Shown: positions 9,425 through 18,365, numbered from the stretch's first letter. The stretch is DNA of 64,000 bases from Longimicrobiales bacterium (GCA_029245345.1 JAQWPM010000012.1:682001-746000); one strand, 5' to 3'. Numbers and translations are program-made. Notes: a model not told the origin generated them from the letters alone.

Positions 9425-9966
9425 CCCTGTCCTGTCCGACTGAGACCCTCCGCGCCTTAGCTGCCGCACGCATCACACATGTCGTCGGCATTCCAGACAA
9501 CACTTCGGCACCGCTTTTCGATGCATTGGGGGATCATCCCTCGATCACATTGGTAACGGCGACGAGAGAAGGTGAGGCGATCGCAGTGGCCGCAGGGCTC
9601 TGGCTCGGAGGCGCCGCGCCGCTCATCGTGATTCAAAACACGGGGCTGCTGGAATCCGGCGACAGCCTGCGGGGCACAGCTTCCCGAATGGGGGCCGCGG
9701 TACCGATGCTGATCACGGGCCGGGGCTACGCAAAAATGGCGAAGGCCGGCATCACTCCCGATGAACCACGGACTCGGGCTTTTCTCACGAGGCCCGACGT
9801 CGACACAACCGCTCCACTTACGGAACCGACGCTAGACGCGTGGGGCATCCCGTTCGAGCGCTGTGAAGAGGAAGAGTATGCGGCTGCCACGATTCTTAGA
9901 GCCATAGAGTCCGCTAGGACCGAAGAACGACCAACGGCGGCGATCATCGCCTGCCCGCTTAACTGA
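9421..9966 (+). CDS. TPP-dependent decarboxylase, Pyr-domain subunit (ComD/phosphonopyruvate type)
   Basis: About 181 residues form the N-terminal (pyrimidine-binding) domain of a thiamine-diphosphate enzyme. The segments HVVGIPDNTS, TATREGEAIAVAAGL (with the cofactor-activating Glu) and IQNTGLLESGDSL match the alpha subunit of sulfopyruvate or phosphonopyruvate decarboxylases. The partner domain is the next gene, so the enzyme is split in two chains. No ATG, GTG or TTG lies between the upstream stop and the conserved start; CTG 9421 overlaps that stop as CTGA and has a G-rich stretch just before it. It is therefore taken as the start. Substrate (sulfo-, phosphono- or another 2-oxoacid) is not decidable. 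Confidence 0.78.
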   Translation: MTLSCPTETLRALAAARITHVVGIPDNTSAPLFDALGDHPSITLVTATREGEAIAVAAGLWLGGAAPLIVIQNTGLLESGDSLRGTASRMGAAVPMLITGRGYAKMAKAGITPDEPRTRAFLTRPDVDTTAPLTEPTLDAWGIPFERCEEEEYAAATILRAIESARTEERPTAAIIACPLN

Positions 9967-10571
9967 TGCTCACACGAGCTCAGCTCTTGGGTCCGCTGGC
10001 CGAACACAGGACCAACGAGGTCGTGGTCACGACCATGAGTGTGACCCGCCCATGGGGGCGTGTGTCTGATCATGACCTCGATTTCGCTTCGGCGGATAGC
10101 GCGATGGGTCACGCGGCAGACCTCGCCCTCGGTGTCGCGTTGGCCAGACCCGACCGACAGGTGATCTGCCTGAACGGTGACGGCAGCATGCTCATGACAC
10201 TCGGCACGCTCGCCACGGCTGTAGGAGCTCAAGCGACCAATTTCGTTCTCGTCGTCGTCGACAACGGCACATATGAGATCACGGGAAATCAGCCAGTCGC
10301 AGCCTCTGCGATTATCGATCACGCCGCTATGGCTCGGGCCTCCGGCTGGACAAACGTCCACACGTTCGCCGATGCTCGCGAATATGCTGTGCAACTTCCT
10401 GCGATTCTCGCCGCGGCTGGACCCACGTTTATCCACGCGCTCGTCGCACCTGGCACAGAGGGCCCGATCAGCCGTTCTTCGGCTGAGGAAGCGCGCTATC
10501 TGAAGGTCTCCCTGGCAGACTGGTGCCGCGTCATGAAGGCGTCGCTGATGCGCACGGGACCCGCGGCCTGA
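9966..10571 (+). CDS. TPP-dependent decarboxylase, PP-domain subunit (ComE type)
   Basis: This 201-residue protein is the diphosphate-binding half of the enzyme started by the previous gene. The TPP/Mg motif GDGSMLMTLGTLATAV followed by VVVDNG (about 65-100) is clear, as is the early DFASADSAMGHAADLALG segment. Start and stop overlap as TGATG. Together the two chains would decarboxylate a 2-oxoacid. The C-terminal residues after about 180 look unconserved. Confidence 0.82.
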   Translation: MLTRAQLLGPLAEHRTNEVVVTTMSVTRPWGRVSDHDLDFASADSAMGHAADLALGVALARPDRQVICLNGDGSMLMTLGTLATAVGAQATNFVLVVVDNGTYEITGNQPVAASAIIDHAAMARASGWTNVHTFADAREYAVQLPAILAAAGPTFIHALVAPGTEGPISRSSAEEARYLKVSLADWCRVMKASLMRTGPAA

Positions 10572-10689
10572 AGGCATCCCTGGTCGTGTGGGGAATCTTC
10601 CCTCGACGACGCTTGATCCGCCTCTCTAGGCGTCCTGGCGTTCCCTATGTCACGGATGATGACTACACGTAGCTTGAGGCCCCGCAGAA

Positions 10690-12333
10690 GTGCCCGAACG
10701 AATGAACCCCAAATCTCCACGTCCTTCCGCCATGACCACATTGCCGTCAGAGATCGAGATCGAGCTGGGGCTCGACGAGGCGGACGACGACGAGGCCATA
10801 CGCCGGAAGGCGGCACGACGGCTCGGCTGCGAGCTGGACGACGTTCCCCGACTCGCCCTCCGCAAGCGATCGATCGACGCACGACACGGCAAAGTCGTGT
10901 TCCGACTCTTGCTGGAGCGGGACCCGGCGCCGCGGGAGATGGGCGCCCCCCATCCCGTCGACGTGGACCGCCTGGGCCGGGTGATCGTCGTCGGAGACGG
11001 GCCCGCGGGCTTGTTCTGTGCCTACGAACTCGCGCGTCGCGGCATCGGCTGTACGGTGCTGGACCGAGGCAAAACAGTTCAGCCCCGCCGCCGGGACCTG
11101 AGGGGATTGAACCAGCTCGGGGTCGTGGACCAGGACAGCAACTATTGCTTTGGCGAGGGCGGTGCAGGGACGTACAGCGACGGCAAGCTCTACACGCGGT
11201 CCCACAAACGCGGCGACTGTCGTGACGTGCTCGAAGTACTGGCGCTGCACGGGGCGCCCGAGTCGATCCTGACAGATGCACGCCCCCACATCGGCAGCAA
11301 CAAGCTGCCCAAGGTCGTGACCTCGATCCGAGAGCACCTAGAGCGTCACGGTGTGACCTTTCGCTTCGGCACACGCGTGGTGGGCTTGCTGACGCGGGAG
11401 CAGGGGGCACGTCGCCTGGCGTGCGGAGTGCGGATCGAATCTGGGGAAGAACTGGGCGCCGACGCCGTTGTGCTCGCCACCGGACATTCGGCCCGGGACG
11501 TCCACCGTATGCTTCTCGACGCCGGAGTTTCACTGGAACCGAAGGCGTTCGCGTTGGGTGTGCGCATCGAACACCCTCAACCCTACATCAATCGCATTCA
11601 GTACGGCCGCCACGCGGATCATCCAAAGTTACCCAACGCAGCCTACAAGCTGGCGTTCACGGAATCGGGACGCGGCGTGTTCAGCTTCTGCATGTGCCCC
11701 GGCGGGTTCCTCGTTCCGGCCTCGACGAGCCCTGGCGAGTTGGTGCTCAACGGCATGAGCCTCTCCCGGCGCGACTCGCCCTTTGCGAATTCTGGATTGG
11801 TGGTCGGCATCGAGGTTGCGGATACACTGAGGGCTGGCTTCAAGGGACCGTTGGCGGGCGTCGAACTTCAGCGACGCATTGAAGAGACGGCGTGGGAGGC
11901 GGGCGGCGGCGGCCTGCGCGCGCCGGCCACCCGAGCCACCGACTTCTTGGCAGGACGGGGTTCCACCACCGTCCCGAACACGAGCTACCAACCCGGGCTA
12001 GAGGCCGCCAACGTCGGAGACGTACTGGACTTGGTCGGGCTGGGACTGGCGGACCGTATGCGCCGCGCGCTGAAAGTCTTCGAAAAGCGGATGCGGGGCT
12101 ATGCGAGCGAGGAGGCCGTACTCGTCGGCGTCGAGTCGCGAACGAGCTCACCTGTGCGCGTACCCCGAGATCGCGAGAGCCTCACCAGCCCCGACCTCGA
12201 TGGACTCTACCCCTGCGGAGAGGGGGCCGGATATGCGGGGGGCATCATGAGCGCGGCCATGGACGGCATCGGCGTGGCTCGGGCGGTCTCGGCGTCGGTC
12301 ACGGCGGAGCACCCAGCGGCCGGAACGGGGTGA
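10690..12333 (+). CDS. FAD-dependent dehydrogenase, COG2509 type
   Basis: Up to 547 residues. A Rossmann FAD motif VIVVGDGPAGLFCAYELARR lies at about 97-116, after a roughly 90-residue N-terminal domain. GEGGAGTYSDGKLYTR, CMCPGGFLVPAST and the C-terminal LYPCGEGAGYAGGIMSAAMDG are characteristic of the uncharacterised FAD dehydrogenases of COG2509. Their substrate is unknown. GTG 10690, ATG 10702 and ATG 10732 are all possible starts; none has a strong ribosome site. The gene stands alone, with remnants directly downstream. Confidence 0.82.
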   Translation: MPERMNPKSPRPSAMTTLPSEIEIELGLDEADDDEAIRRKAARRLGCELDDVPRLALRKRSIDARHGKVVFRLLLERDPAPREMGAPHPVDVDRLGRVIVVGDGPAGLFCAYELARRGIGCTVLDRGKTVQPRRRDLRGLNQLGVVDQDSNYCFGEGGAGTYSDGKLYTRSHKRGDCRDVLEVLALHGAPESILTDARPHIGSNKLPKVVTSIREHLERHGVTFRFGTRVVGLLTREQGARRLACGVRIESGEELGADAVVLATGHSARDVHRMLLDAGVSLEPKAFALGVRIEHPQPYINRIQYGRHADHPKLPNAAYKLAFTESGRGVFSFCMCPGGFLVPASTSPGELVLNGMSLSRRDSPFANSGLVVGIEVADTLRAGFKGPLAGVELQRRIEETAWEAGGGGLRAPATRATDFLAGRGSTTVPNTSYQPGLEAANVGDVLDLVGLGLADRMRRALKVFEKRMRGYASEEAVLVGVESRTSSPVRVPRDRESLTSPDLDGLYPCGEGAGYAGGIMSAAMDGIGVARAVSASVTAEHPAAGTG

Positions 12334-12349
12334 ACGTCGCAATCTGACG

Positions 12350-12484
12350 CTAGACTTCGGTTGGGTTTCCTCTCCTGCTCCCGAAGGCACCGTATAACGA
12401 GTCGAGCGCGAGCATCACATCCTTTTCCTCAATGTAGATGTGGAACTCACGAGTCGTCGAGGCCAACTCCGCCAGGTTGATACC
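12350..12484 (-). pseudogene. Aspartokinase C-terminal (ACT domain) remnant
   Basis: Reading the minus strand to the TAG at 12352-12350 gives a 44-residue tail with INLAELASTTREFHIYIEE and ALDSLYGAFG, the last ACT-domain strand and helix of aspartate kinases. No start codon and no kinase domain remain. The homology stops at about 12484, exactly where a second remnant begins on the other strand. It is not in the supplied open reading frames because it lacks a start. Identification rests on my recognition of the ACT tail pattern. Confidence 0.62.
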
Positions 12485-12846
12485 CGGGAGCGCACGGCTC
12501 CACGTTCGGCGGCAACCCGCTCGCTTGCGCCGCCGGGATCGCGACGCTCGAAGCCCTGAGCGACGGGCAGATCATAGCCAGCGCCGCACGCAACGGAGAT
12601 GCACTTGCTGCCCGCCTGCGCGAGACTGCCCCAGCAGGGCTGCGGGAGGTTCGCCAGATCGGTCTGATGATCGGCATTCAGGTGCGAACGACCGCGCGTC
12701 CATGCCTGGCTGCGCTTCAAGAGCGTGGGATCCTGGCGCTCACAGCGGGGAAGAACGTCGTGCGGTTGCTGCCGCCGCTCGTGATCAGTGAAACCGACCT
12801 CAAAACGGTGGGTGACGCTCTTATCGAAGTCTTGGCTGAAGTCTAG
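12481..12846 (+). pseudogene. Acetylornithine/ornithine-type aminotransferase C-terminal remnant
   Basis: The frame begins after a TGA at 12478 and runs 121 codons to TAG 12846. It opens with PGAHGSTFGGNPLACAA, the hallmark region just after the PLP lysine in class III aminotransferases of the ArgD/LysJ type, and ends with VVRLLPPLVISETDLK, the typical C-terminus. The N-terminal 250 or so residues including the PLP lysine are missing, and no start codon fits. It abuts the aspartokinase tail, so both genes appear to have lost their 5' halves in one event. Confidence 0.85.
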
Positions 12847-13070
12847 CACGCCGTCCCGTGGCGCGAGGCAGAGCGCGATCAGCCATACCGTTCCTCGATA
12901 CAGTCGGCGGTTTCCTTTCTCTCGAGGCGTTGTGTCGTGAAGGCATCACCGACACAGGCCGCCGCCGCGTCCTAGCTCGTCCCCAGAGTCGATTTAACGA
13001 ACCCGCCCTTCCCCTCCTCCAATGTTCAGAGCGAGGCCGGAGGTGACCTCGCCAGAGGTGCGCTAACGGG

Positions 13071-13796
13071 ATGAGAACAATGAAAAAGACGGTGGGAGGG
13101 CTTCTGGTTCTGGCAACGGTGATGGCAACCGGAGCAGCTGACCTCACAGCCCAACAGGGACGACGAGGCGCACAAATGGGTGCGGATAGAGGGCAACGCG
13201 GGGGTGTGGAGAGGATCATGCAAATGCGCGAGCGTCTCGAACTCACAGACAATCAACTGGCGCAGCTCGACGCGCTCCGCTCTACGAGCGTGGCGCGCCG
13301 GACCGCCGCCATGGCTCAGATATCCGAACTGCAATCTCAGCTCGCTGCGGGCCAAATAGAAAGAAGCGATTTCATGGCCGCCATGGAGGGGCGCAGAGAC
13401 GAAACCAAGGGAGTCGCAGAGGCCCACCGGACTCAGATCGAATCGCTCCTGACCGACGCACAACGCGAAACCCTTGAGCAGGCTAGCCAGCGCGGTCGCG
13501 CCTTCCGAGCGGGTGTCGCCGCAGGCATGCGCCGCGGCGGGCAAGGCCAAGGCATGTCACGCCAACGCGGCGTTCGTGGCCAGCAGGGCATGAGGGGTCA
13601 GAATCGCCAGCACCCGGCGATGCAGGGGCGGCGCGGTCCCGGGGGCCAGGGTGCCGGAGCGCATCGCGGCCAGGGTGTTCGGGATCAGCGCTCGGGTCGA
13701 GCTCCTGGGGGTGCAGTACGCATGCAGCGCCGTCGAGGCGGCGGAGCGGGCTCCGGCAGCGTGGCCGCAGACACAACCAACATCGGATTCATATAA
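13071..13796 (+). CDS. Spy/CpxP-like periplasmic protein with RG-rich tail
   Basis: This 241-residue protein has a signal peptide (residues 1 to about 27, cut near LTAQQ), a helical central part (about 45-150) with the LELTDNQLAQLDALR element resembling the LTxxQ repeats of Spy/CpxP/zinc-resistance proteins, and a second such element at LLTDAQRETLEQ. Residues 150-230 are extremely rich in Arg, Gly and Gln. The helical part suggests a periplasmic chaperone or metal-stress sensor. The basic tail is not part of the usual family and may bind polyanions. An efficient-looking terminator follows. Confidence 0.65.
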   Translation: MRTMKKTVGGLLVLATVMATGAADLTAQQGRRGAQMGADRGQRGGVERIMQMRERLELTDNQLAQLDALRSTSVARRTAAMAQISELQSQLAAGQIERSDFMAAMEGRRDETKGVAEAHRTQIESLLTDAQRETLEQASQRGRAFRAGVAAGMRRGGQGQGMSRQRGVRGQQGMRGQNRQHPAMQGRRGPGGQGAGAHRGQGVRDQRSGRAPGGAVRMQRRRGGGAGSGSVAADTTNIGFI

Positions 13797-13830
13797 ATGA
13801 CACGCACCTCACCATGTGGGTCCGATGCGG

Positions 13831-13865
13831 CCCCCGTCTGGCTACGGCTGGGCGGGGGTCTTTTT
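13831..13865 (+). terminator. Rho-independent terminator after the Spy-like gene
   Basis: CCCCCG at 13831-13836 pairs with CGGGGG at 13853-13858, with G:T extension toward the loop, and is followed by TCTTTTT. It lies between the plus-strand Spy-like gene and the end of the minus-strand M6 protease gene. Confidence 0.8.
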
Positions 13866-13878
13866 GGTGCGGCTTGAC

Positions 13879-15771
13879 TCAGGAACCGCCTGTGCCGTTC
13901 TCCCGGATCCACTTCCGCAGGTCACCCACGTCGTAGCGACCATTGTCGTTCCCCAGCTGATCGATGTAGTGCTTCTCACCAGGGGAAAGCTGATCGACAT
14001 CAGTGAGCAGGAAGGGCTGCATGATCTGCTCGAACACAGGATTCCACGGCGTTGTGTTCAGCTGTACCGAAATATCCTGCGAGATGAGACCCCCGGCGTC
14101 CTGCACGCGGATGGTCAGGTCATGAGGGCCCGCTTCAGTCACGAAACCTCCAACGAACACCTCGTCACCGTTCGCAGACAGCGTCATCGTCGACGGGGCG
14201 TTCCCCGTGACCGTATAGGGCTGCCTTCCCCCGGCGATACGGATGAACCGGAGGAACGACTTGACCGCCTCCACCTCGAGCGGTGCTTCTGGCGTGACGA
14301 TCAGAGGGGTTTCCCCGGTGGAGAGAACGATCCGTGCACGACCGTTCTCCACTGAGATCTCGTGAATCGTCACCGACGTGGTCCTCCCATCACTCAACAG
14401 TAGCTGAGGCGCAGTAGCAGCATGCAGTTTCCTACTTACTCCGTTCACACCCCACGCATCGCCGGCCTCTCCGCGGTTCCCACCCTCCAGGCTGTTCCGG
14501 GTCAACCCACGATTCCCGTCCTGCTCGAGCATCGTGAGGTTGTAGGGGTCATTCGTCGTAGGATCGGGGCGGAACGACGCCTCTATGTCCTGCTTTATGA
14601 GGAGCACCCCTTCGGCCGGGATCTCAGCATCAAAGCCCTCTTGAACGCGATACTCCGCGATCAAGAATTCTGTATCCCCTGCTCCAAGCGGAATCCTCAG
14701 CGCCTCACGAGAGGTCAGGATCGGGTCGAGAAAGATCTCCTGGTTCCACACCTCTCCGGGATCGACCCAGTCGATCCACCCCAGGACGCTCTTAGACCGC
14801 GCTGTCATGTGCGTGGGCCCGAAAGGCTCGGCACGATCTGCGACCGGGCCACATCCCCATGAGCCAGCGGCCATCAGCGACCAACACCCTAGAACCCATC
14901 GCCGCCCCAATGCCCCATCCCCCGTGGGGTGGTAGTAGTCGGGAAGCCCGAGAACATGGCCGTACTCGTGCGAGATCACGTTGGCGGACTGAACACTCTC
15001 CCCTGTGCAGTCCGCGACACTCTGCGTGATGTATCCATTGATCTCGATCAGGCTGCCGTTCGCACCTGGGTCGTCAGTGACATAGGGGCCACCCTGACCC
15101 GTCGCTCCGTTGATACTCCAACGGTGGGGCCAGATCGACGGACCTCCGCACGAGCCCGCAATCTCGAGGAACTCGAAGGTGACGGCATCAACAATCCCGT
15201 CGTCGTCCCCGCTGTTCGGGATCCCGTCCGGGCCGTCACTGTCGTATTCGCCGAAGTCCACGTTCGGGTCCGTGAGCGTCAGCGCCTCGACCAAGTAACT
15301 CCCCAGGTCCGCATCTCCTCCCAGCCCGTTTCCAGTCCCGACGATGGAGTCCATGGTGTTCGACGTGCGGACCCAGGGGAACACCTCACCCGTCACGGTC
15401 AGCGCCCCGCCTGACATTTCATGGTACGCCTCGGTGATCGTCCCGTACGGAGTTGGACCATCGAACAGCGACGCCTGGATGTCATCCCGAGAGATGTGAG
15501 GCTCCTCTGAGTCCGAGAAGAGAGCCAAGATGATCGCGAGCTTCGCTGTGCCTTCCCCTCGGCTGGCGACCCGTTGCCCTCCGGACTCGGTCCGGAAGAG
15601 TCCATTCGGGAGTTGGTACGCCGTGGGGTCAGCCTGTACGCGTTGGTAGTAGGCATCAGGTAACGACAGCCCCCGCAGGCGCGCCGCCGATTCGATGTCT
15701 TGAGCGCTCACCTGAGTTCCCAGGCTGAGCACCGCTAACAGCGCGCCGAGGAAACCGATCCCCCACTTCAT
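13879..15771 (-). CDS. M6-family secreted metalloprotease
   Basis: This 630-residue protein has a signal peptide (about 1-23, VSAQ), then an immune-inhibitor-A-like M6 domain with the zinc motif HEYGHVLGLPDYY (His268, His272, Asp278). Later residues form beta-rich domains, including an Ig-like segment (about 490-570). The C-terminus contains GNDNGRYDVGDLRKWI, a dockerin-like or EF-hand calcium loop. It probably degrades extracellular protein. Its start overlaps the upstream lipoprotein stop (ATGA), so the pair is one operon read toward lower coordinates. Confidence 0.9.
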   Translation of the reverse strand: MKWGIGFLGALLAVLSLGTQVSAQDIESAARLRGLSLPDAYYQRVQADPTAYQLPNGLFRTESGGQRVASRGEGTAKLAIILALFSDSEEPHISRDDIQASLFDGPTPYGTITEAYHEMSGGALTVTGEVFPWVRTSNTMDSIVGTGNGLGGDADLGSYLVEALTLTDPNVDFGEYDSDGPDGIPNSGDDDGIVDAVTFEFLEIAGSCGGPSIWPHRWSINGATGQGGPYVTDDPGANGSLIEINGYITQSVADCTGESVQSANVISHEYGHVLGLPDYYHPTGDGALGRRWVLGCWSLMAAGSWGCGPVADRAEPFGPTHMTARSKSVLGWIDWVDPGEVWNQEIFLDPILTSREALRIPLGAGDTEFLIAEYRVQEGFDAEIPAEGVLLIKQDIEASFRPDPTTNDPYNLTMLEQDGNRGLTRNSLEGGNRGEAGDAWGVNGVSRKLHAATAPQLLLSDGRTTSVTIHEISVENGRARIVLSTGETPLIVTPEAPLEVEAVKSFLRFIRIAGGRQPYTVTGNAPSTMTLSANGDEVFVGGFVTEAGPHDLTIRVQDAGGLISQDISVQLNTTPWNPVFEQIMQPFLLTDVDQLSPGEKHYIDQLGNDNGRYDVGDLRKWIRENGTGGS

Positions 15772-16145
15772 CGACGAAACTCCAGCTCATAGTCCGTGGT
15801 CCCGCGAAGCTGATTGTCCGGCCCCGCCACCTCATGGATCACCCACCCCGGTGGATTCGTCGTGTCGGAAACGGCCAAGCGGAAGCTGAGGTCACCGCCG
15901 TCCTGATCGATAAGGACAATCTGTGTGATGCTATTTCCTTCCTGGCTCCATACCTCGGTGGCACCGGACGCACTCACAGACCCGACGTCGTCGCCGAGAA
16001 TCGCGACCAACGCGGCCCCCTCGCTGCCATTGGGAGACTTGAGAGTCACGGTCATCGTGCCAGGGCCTGAAACGGGCGCCTGATCGGAACATGCGCCGAC
16101 CAGTAGAAGCATCATCACCGTCAGGAATGAGCGGAGGAGGGTCAT
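15768..16145 (-). CDS. Small lipoprotein partner of the M6 protease
   Basis: The 125-residue product starts at the ATG at 16145 (MTLLRSFLTVMMLLLVGACS), with lipobox VGAC at Cys19; a longer in-frame reading adds 37 residues without sense. The mature part contains a beta-sandwich-like sequence (TMTVTLKSPNGSEGAALVAI) that resembles cohesin-like or surface domains in hydrophobic pattern only. It overlaps the protease gene by ATGA. Since the protease ends in a dockerin-like loop, a membrane-anchored docking partner is a reasonable idea, not a demonstrated one. Confidence 0.72.
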   Translation of the reverse strand: MTLLRSFLTVMMLLLVGACSDQAPVSGPGTMTVTLKSPNGSEGAALVAILGDDVGSVSASGATEVWSQEGNSITQIVLIDQDGGDLSFRLAVSDTTNPPGWVIHEVAGPDNQLRGTTDYELEFRR

Positions 16146-16268
16146 ACGGGAACCTCGGTCAGGGTCGATCGAGTGGACAGGCAATCTACGTCTAGTGTAT
16201 AGGACGCATTTCGTGGCGGTTCCTCGCACGCCGGACTTAGGCCGGAAGGAGTGCACGCCGCCCGCCGG

Positions 16269-18284
16269 TCACGAGATCGGTCGCTGTACAGGCTGCATCT
16301 TTACGGCCCACATCCCGGAGTTGATGTCGCTGAAGAAGATGTTGCCCTTCCACGGCATCACACTCCACGCGCCGGGTGAATTCGGGATGTACCCGACCGG
16401 GTCGTGCGCTTTGAAAACCGCCATCTCACGGCCCTGCGTGTACAGGTTTCCCATGAGGTCTCCAGATATGTCGACCATCCGGACGCCACCCTCATAGTAC
16501 GCCTGATAGAGGATGTCGTCCTCCACCCAGATGTTGTGCGTGCCGTACTCGCTAGCCTCGTAGCGCGCCAGCTGGACCGGATTCATCGGGTCTGTGAAGT
16601 CGAAGATCTGAACGTATCCCGAAGTCGCGCGCGGGTACCCGCCCTTCCCAGTCTCCGGATCGTACTGCACACGGTGGTCGGGTCCGGCACCCTCCCAAGC
16701 CAGACCACTCCGTTGCACACGCTCGTCACCAACCACAAGGAGAAAGCGGTCGCTCGACTCCTGGTAGTAGGGGAAAATCGCGTGCGTCGATCCGGTCGTG
16801 GTCGGGAAGGTCGTTACCAGCTTCGGGCTTTCGAGGGAGCCCCCATACTTCCCATTACCCACATCGACGACGACAACACCCGTGCTCCACTCAGCCGAAT
16901 AGGCCAGTCCGTCGTGCACCCACACGTCGTGGACCCGAGAGCCAGGATGGTTGTACTCACTGACATAGCGGGGATTGTAGACGTCGGTGACGTCGATGAT
17001 CACGAACTTGTCGCCGGCGGCGAGGGCGAACAGATGCGTGTTGGTGGCGAACATGTTGTGCGTTCCACCGGTCATCCCATTGCCTTCGTAGGTAGAGGCG
17101 ATCTTCGGGTGGGCAGGATCCGCCAAATCGAGGAGGATCACCCCGTTTCTCCGGTTCGACGCACCCTCACGCGAGATGGCCCCCCAGCGGCCGTCGGGAG
17201 AGACCTTCACGTCATTCGACGTGCGCGCGTCAGCGGGCACCGAGTCCGTTTTGAAGATGTTGGTGGGGTCAGTGACGTCCCAGACCATCGAAATCCCATT
17301 GCCGGACTTGGAGCCAGTCAGCGCGTAGTCGCGACCGTCCACACCCTCCCAGATCCAGAAGTCGGTGGTGAAGATCCGATCTTCACTACCCTGCCCAATC
17401 ACCTCGAGCTTCCTGACCGCGTTCCTTGGAACGACCCGAAACGAATACTCGGCAGAAGCGCGTCCGCTGGAAGCCACCGCCGTGTACACGCCAGGCACGT
17501 CGGCAACCATGCGCCCGTCCATGATCTGCGCAGGCCCGGCAGGCGCTACGATCGAATCATCTGGCTGGTAGATGTAGGTCCACGAGATGGGGGCGTCTGT
17601 GACTGCCCCACCATCGCCGTCACGGGCAGTAGCTATGAACGTCTGCACGTCTCCCGTGCGCACCTGTTGTGACCCTCCCCGCAACTCCAGTGACGTGACT
17701 GGGGAGGCCGTCACTTCGTGGGACATTTGTCCCTCGACGCCCTCGATGGAAGCACGAATCGCGACGGTGCCTGGGCGCACGGCTCGCACGTTGCCGAACA
17801 CATCGACGGAAGCCGTTCCCTCGTTCTCACTTTGCCACCGGACGTCCGGATATGGACGAACGGAGCCGTCGGCGTGGTACCCGACCGCGCGATGGGCTAC
17901 TCGCGTGCCCGCGTAGAGCCGACCACCATCTGTCTCGATGGCGACACGATCGATCTCAGGCCACTGAACAACGACCGGTATCGTTAGCGTCAACGGCTCC
18001 CGACCTGGCGCGACTATGGTGGAGACGTTGAGCTCGTATTCGCCCGCTCGGACACCCGTCACGACTCCATCCGAGTAATTGATCGCGTTGCGTTCGCCGC
18101 TCCAACGGAAATCAGCCGCTACCATCGCCCCGCTCGCATCCATTGCTGCAACCGACACCTGAGCGGACTCGCCCACACGCAGCTCGATCCGGTCCGGAGT
18201 CGCGACAAGCGCCGTCGCGGTTTGCGCTTCGGCGGACGTAACAGTGAACAGCAGGGCGACGAGCGTCAGGGAAGTACGGTTCAT
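16269..18284 (-). CDS. Secreted Ig-like/LVIVD-repeat protein
   Basis: This 671-residue protein begins at ATG 18284 (MNRTSLTLVALL) with a signal peptide ending near AEAQ. Residues 25-290 contain two or three bacterial Ig-like (Big_2) domains, seen as VATPDRIELRVGESAQVSV and VRPGTVAIRAS. Residues 295-660 contain LVIVD beta-propeller repeats (GVILLDLADPAHP, FVIIDVTDVYNP, YVQIFDFTDPMNP, GVRMVDISGD). Such proteins are exported surface or periplasmic beta-propellers without known chemistry. A perfect 15-base inverted repeat sits just upstream of the start. Confidence 0.85.
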   Translation of the reverse strand: MNRTSLTLVALLFTVTSAEAQTATALVATPDRIELRVGESAQVSVAAMDASGAMVAADFRWSGERNAINYSDGVVTGVRAGEYELNVSTIVAPGREPLTLTIPVVVQWPEIDRVAIETDGGRLYAGTRVAHRAVGYHADGSVRPYPDVRWQSENEGTASVDVFGNVRAVRPGTVAIRASIEGVEGQMSHEVTASPVTSLELRGGSQQVRTGDVQTFIATARDGDGGAVTDAPISWTYIYQPDDSIVAPAGPAQIMDGRMVADVPGVYTAVASSGRASAEYSFRVVPRNAVRKLEVIGQGSEDRIFTTDFWIWEGVDGRDYALTGSKSGNGISMVWDVTDPTNIFKTDSVPADARTSNDVKVSPDGRWGAISREGASNRRNGVILLDLADPAHPKIASTYEGNGMTGGTHNMFATNTHLFALAAGDKFVIIDVTDVYNPRYVSEYNHPGSRVHDVWVHDGLAYSAEWSTGVVVVDVGNGKYGGSLESPKLVTTFPTTTGSTHAIFPYYQESSDRFLLVVGDERVQRSGLAWEGAGPDHRVQYDPETGKGGYPRATSGYVQIFDFTDPMNPVQLARYEASEYGTHNIWVEDDILYQAYYEGGVRMVDISGDLMGNLYTQGREMAVFKAHDPVGYIPNSPGAWSVMPWKGNIFFSDINSGMWAVKMQPVQRPIS

Positions 18285-18289
18285 AACGA

Positions 18290-18328
18290 ACAACTCTCAA
18301 TCTAGAGGCTTCTTAGATTGAGAGTTGT
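18290..18328. repeat. Perfect 15-base inverted repeat at a start codon
   Basis: ACAACTCTCAATCTA at 18290-18304 is the exact reverse complement of TAGATTGAGAGTTGT at 18314-18328, with a 9-base spacer. It ends five bases before the ATG of the minus-strand LVIVD gene. In the mRNA it would fold into a stem covering the ribosome-binding region (AGATTGAGAG). It could be an operator, a translational hairpin or a scar of the neighbouring rearrangement. Confidence 0.85.
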
Positions 18329-18365
18329 ACGTCGAAATCAACGTTTATTGCAAGCGCCTTGCGTG

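Noticed and set aside
13879-18284. Long plus-strand open frames (for example 16404-17672, 14929-15414) antisense to secreted protein genes
   Set aside because: They follow codon patterns of the minus-strand genes and encode no recognisable fold; the minus-strand proteins have signal peptides and motifs.
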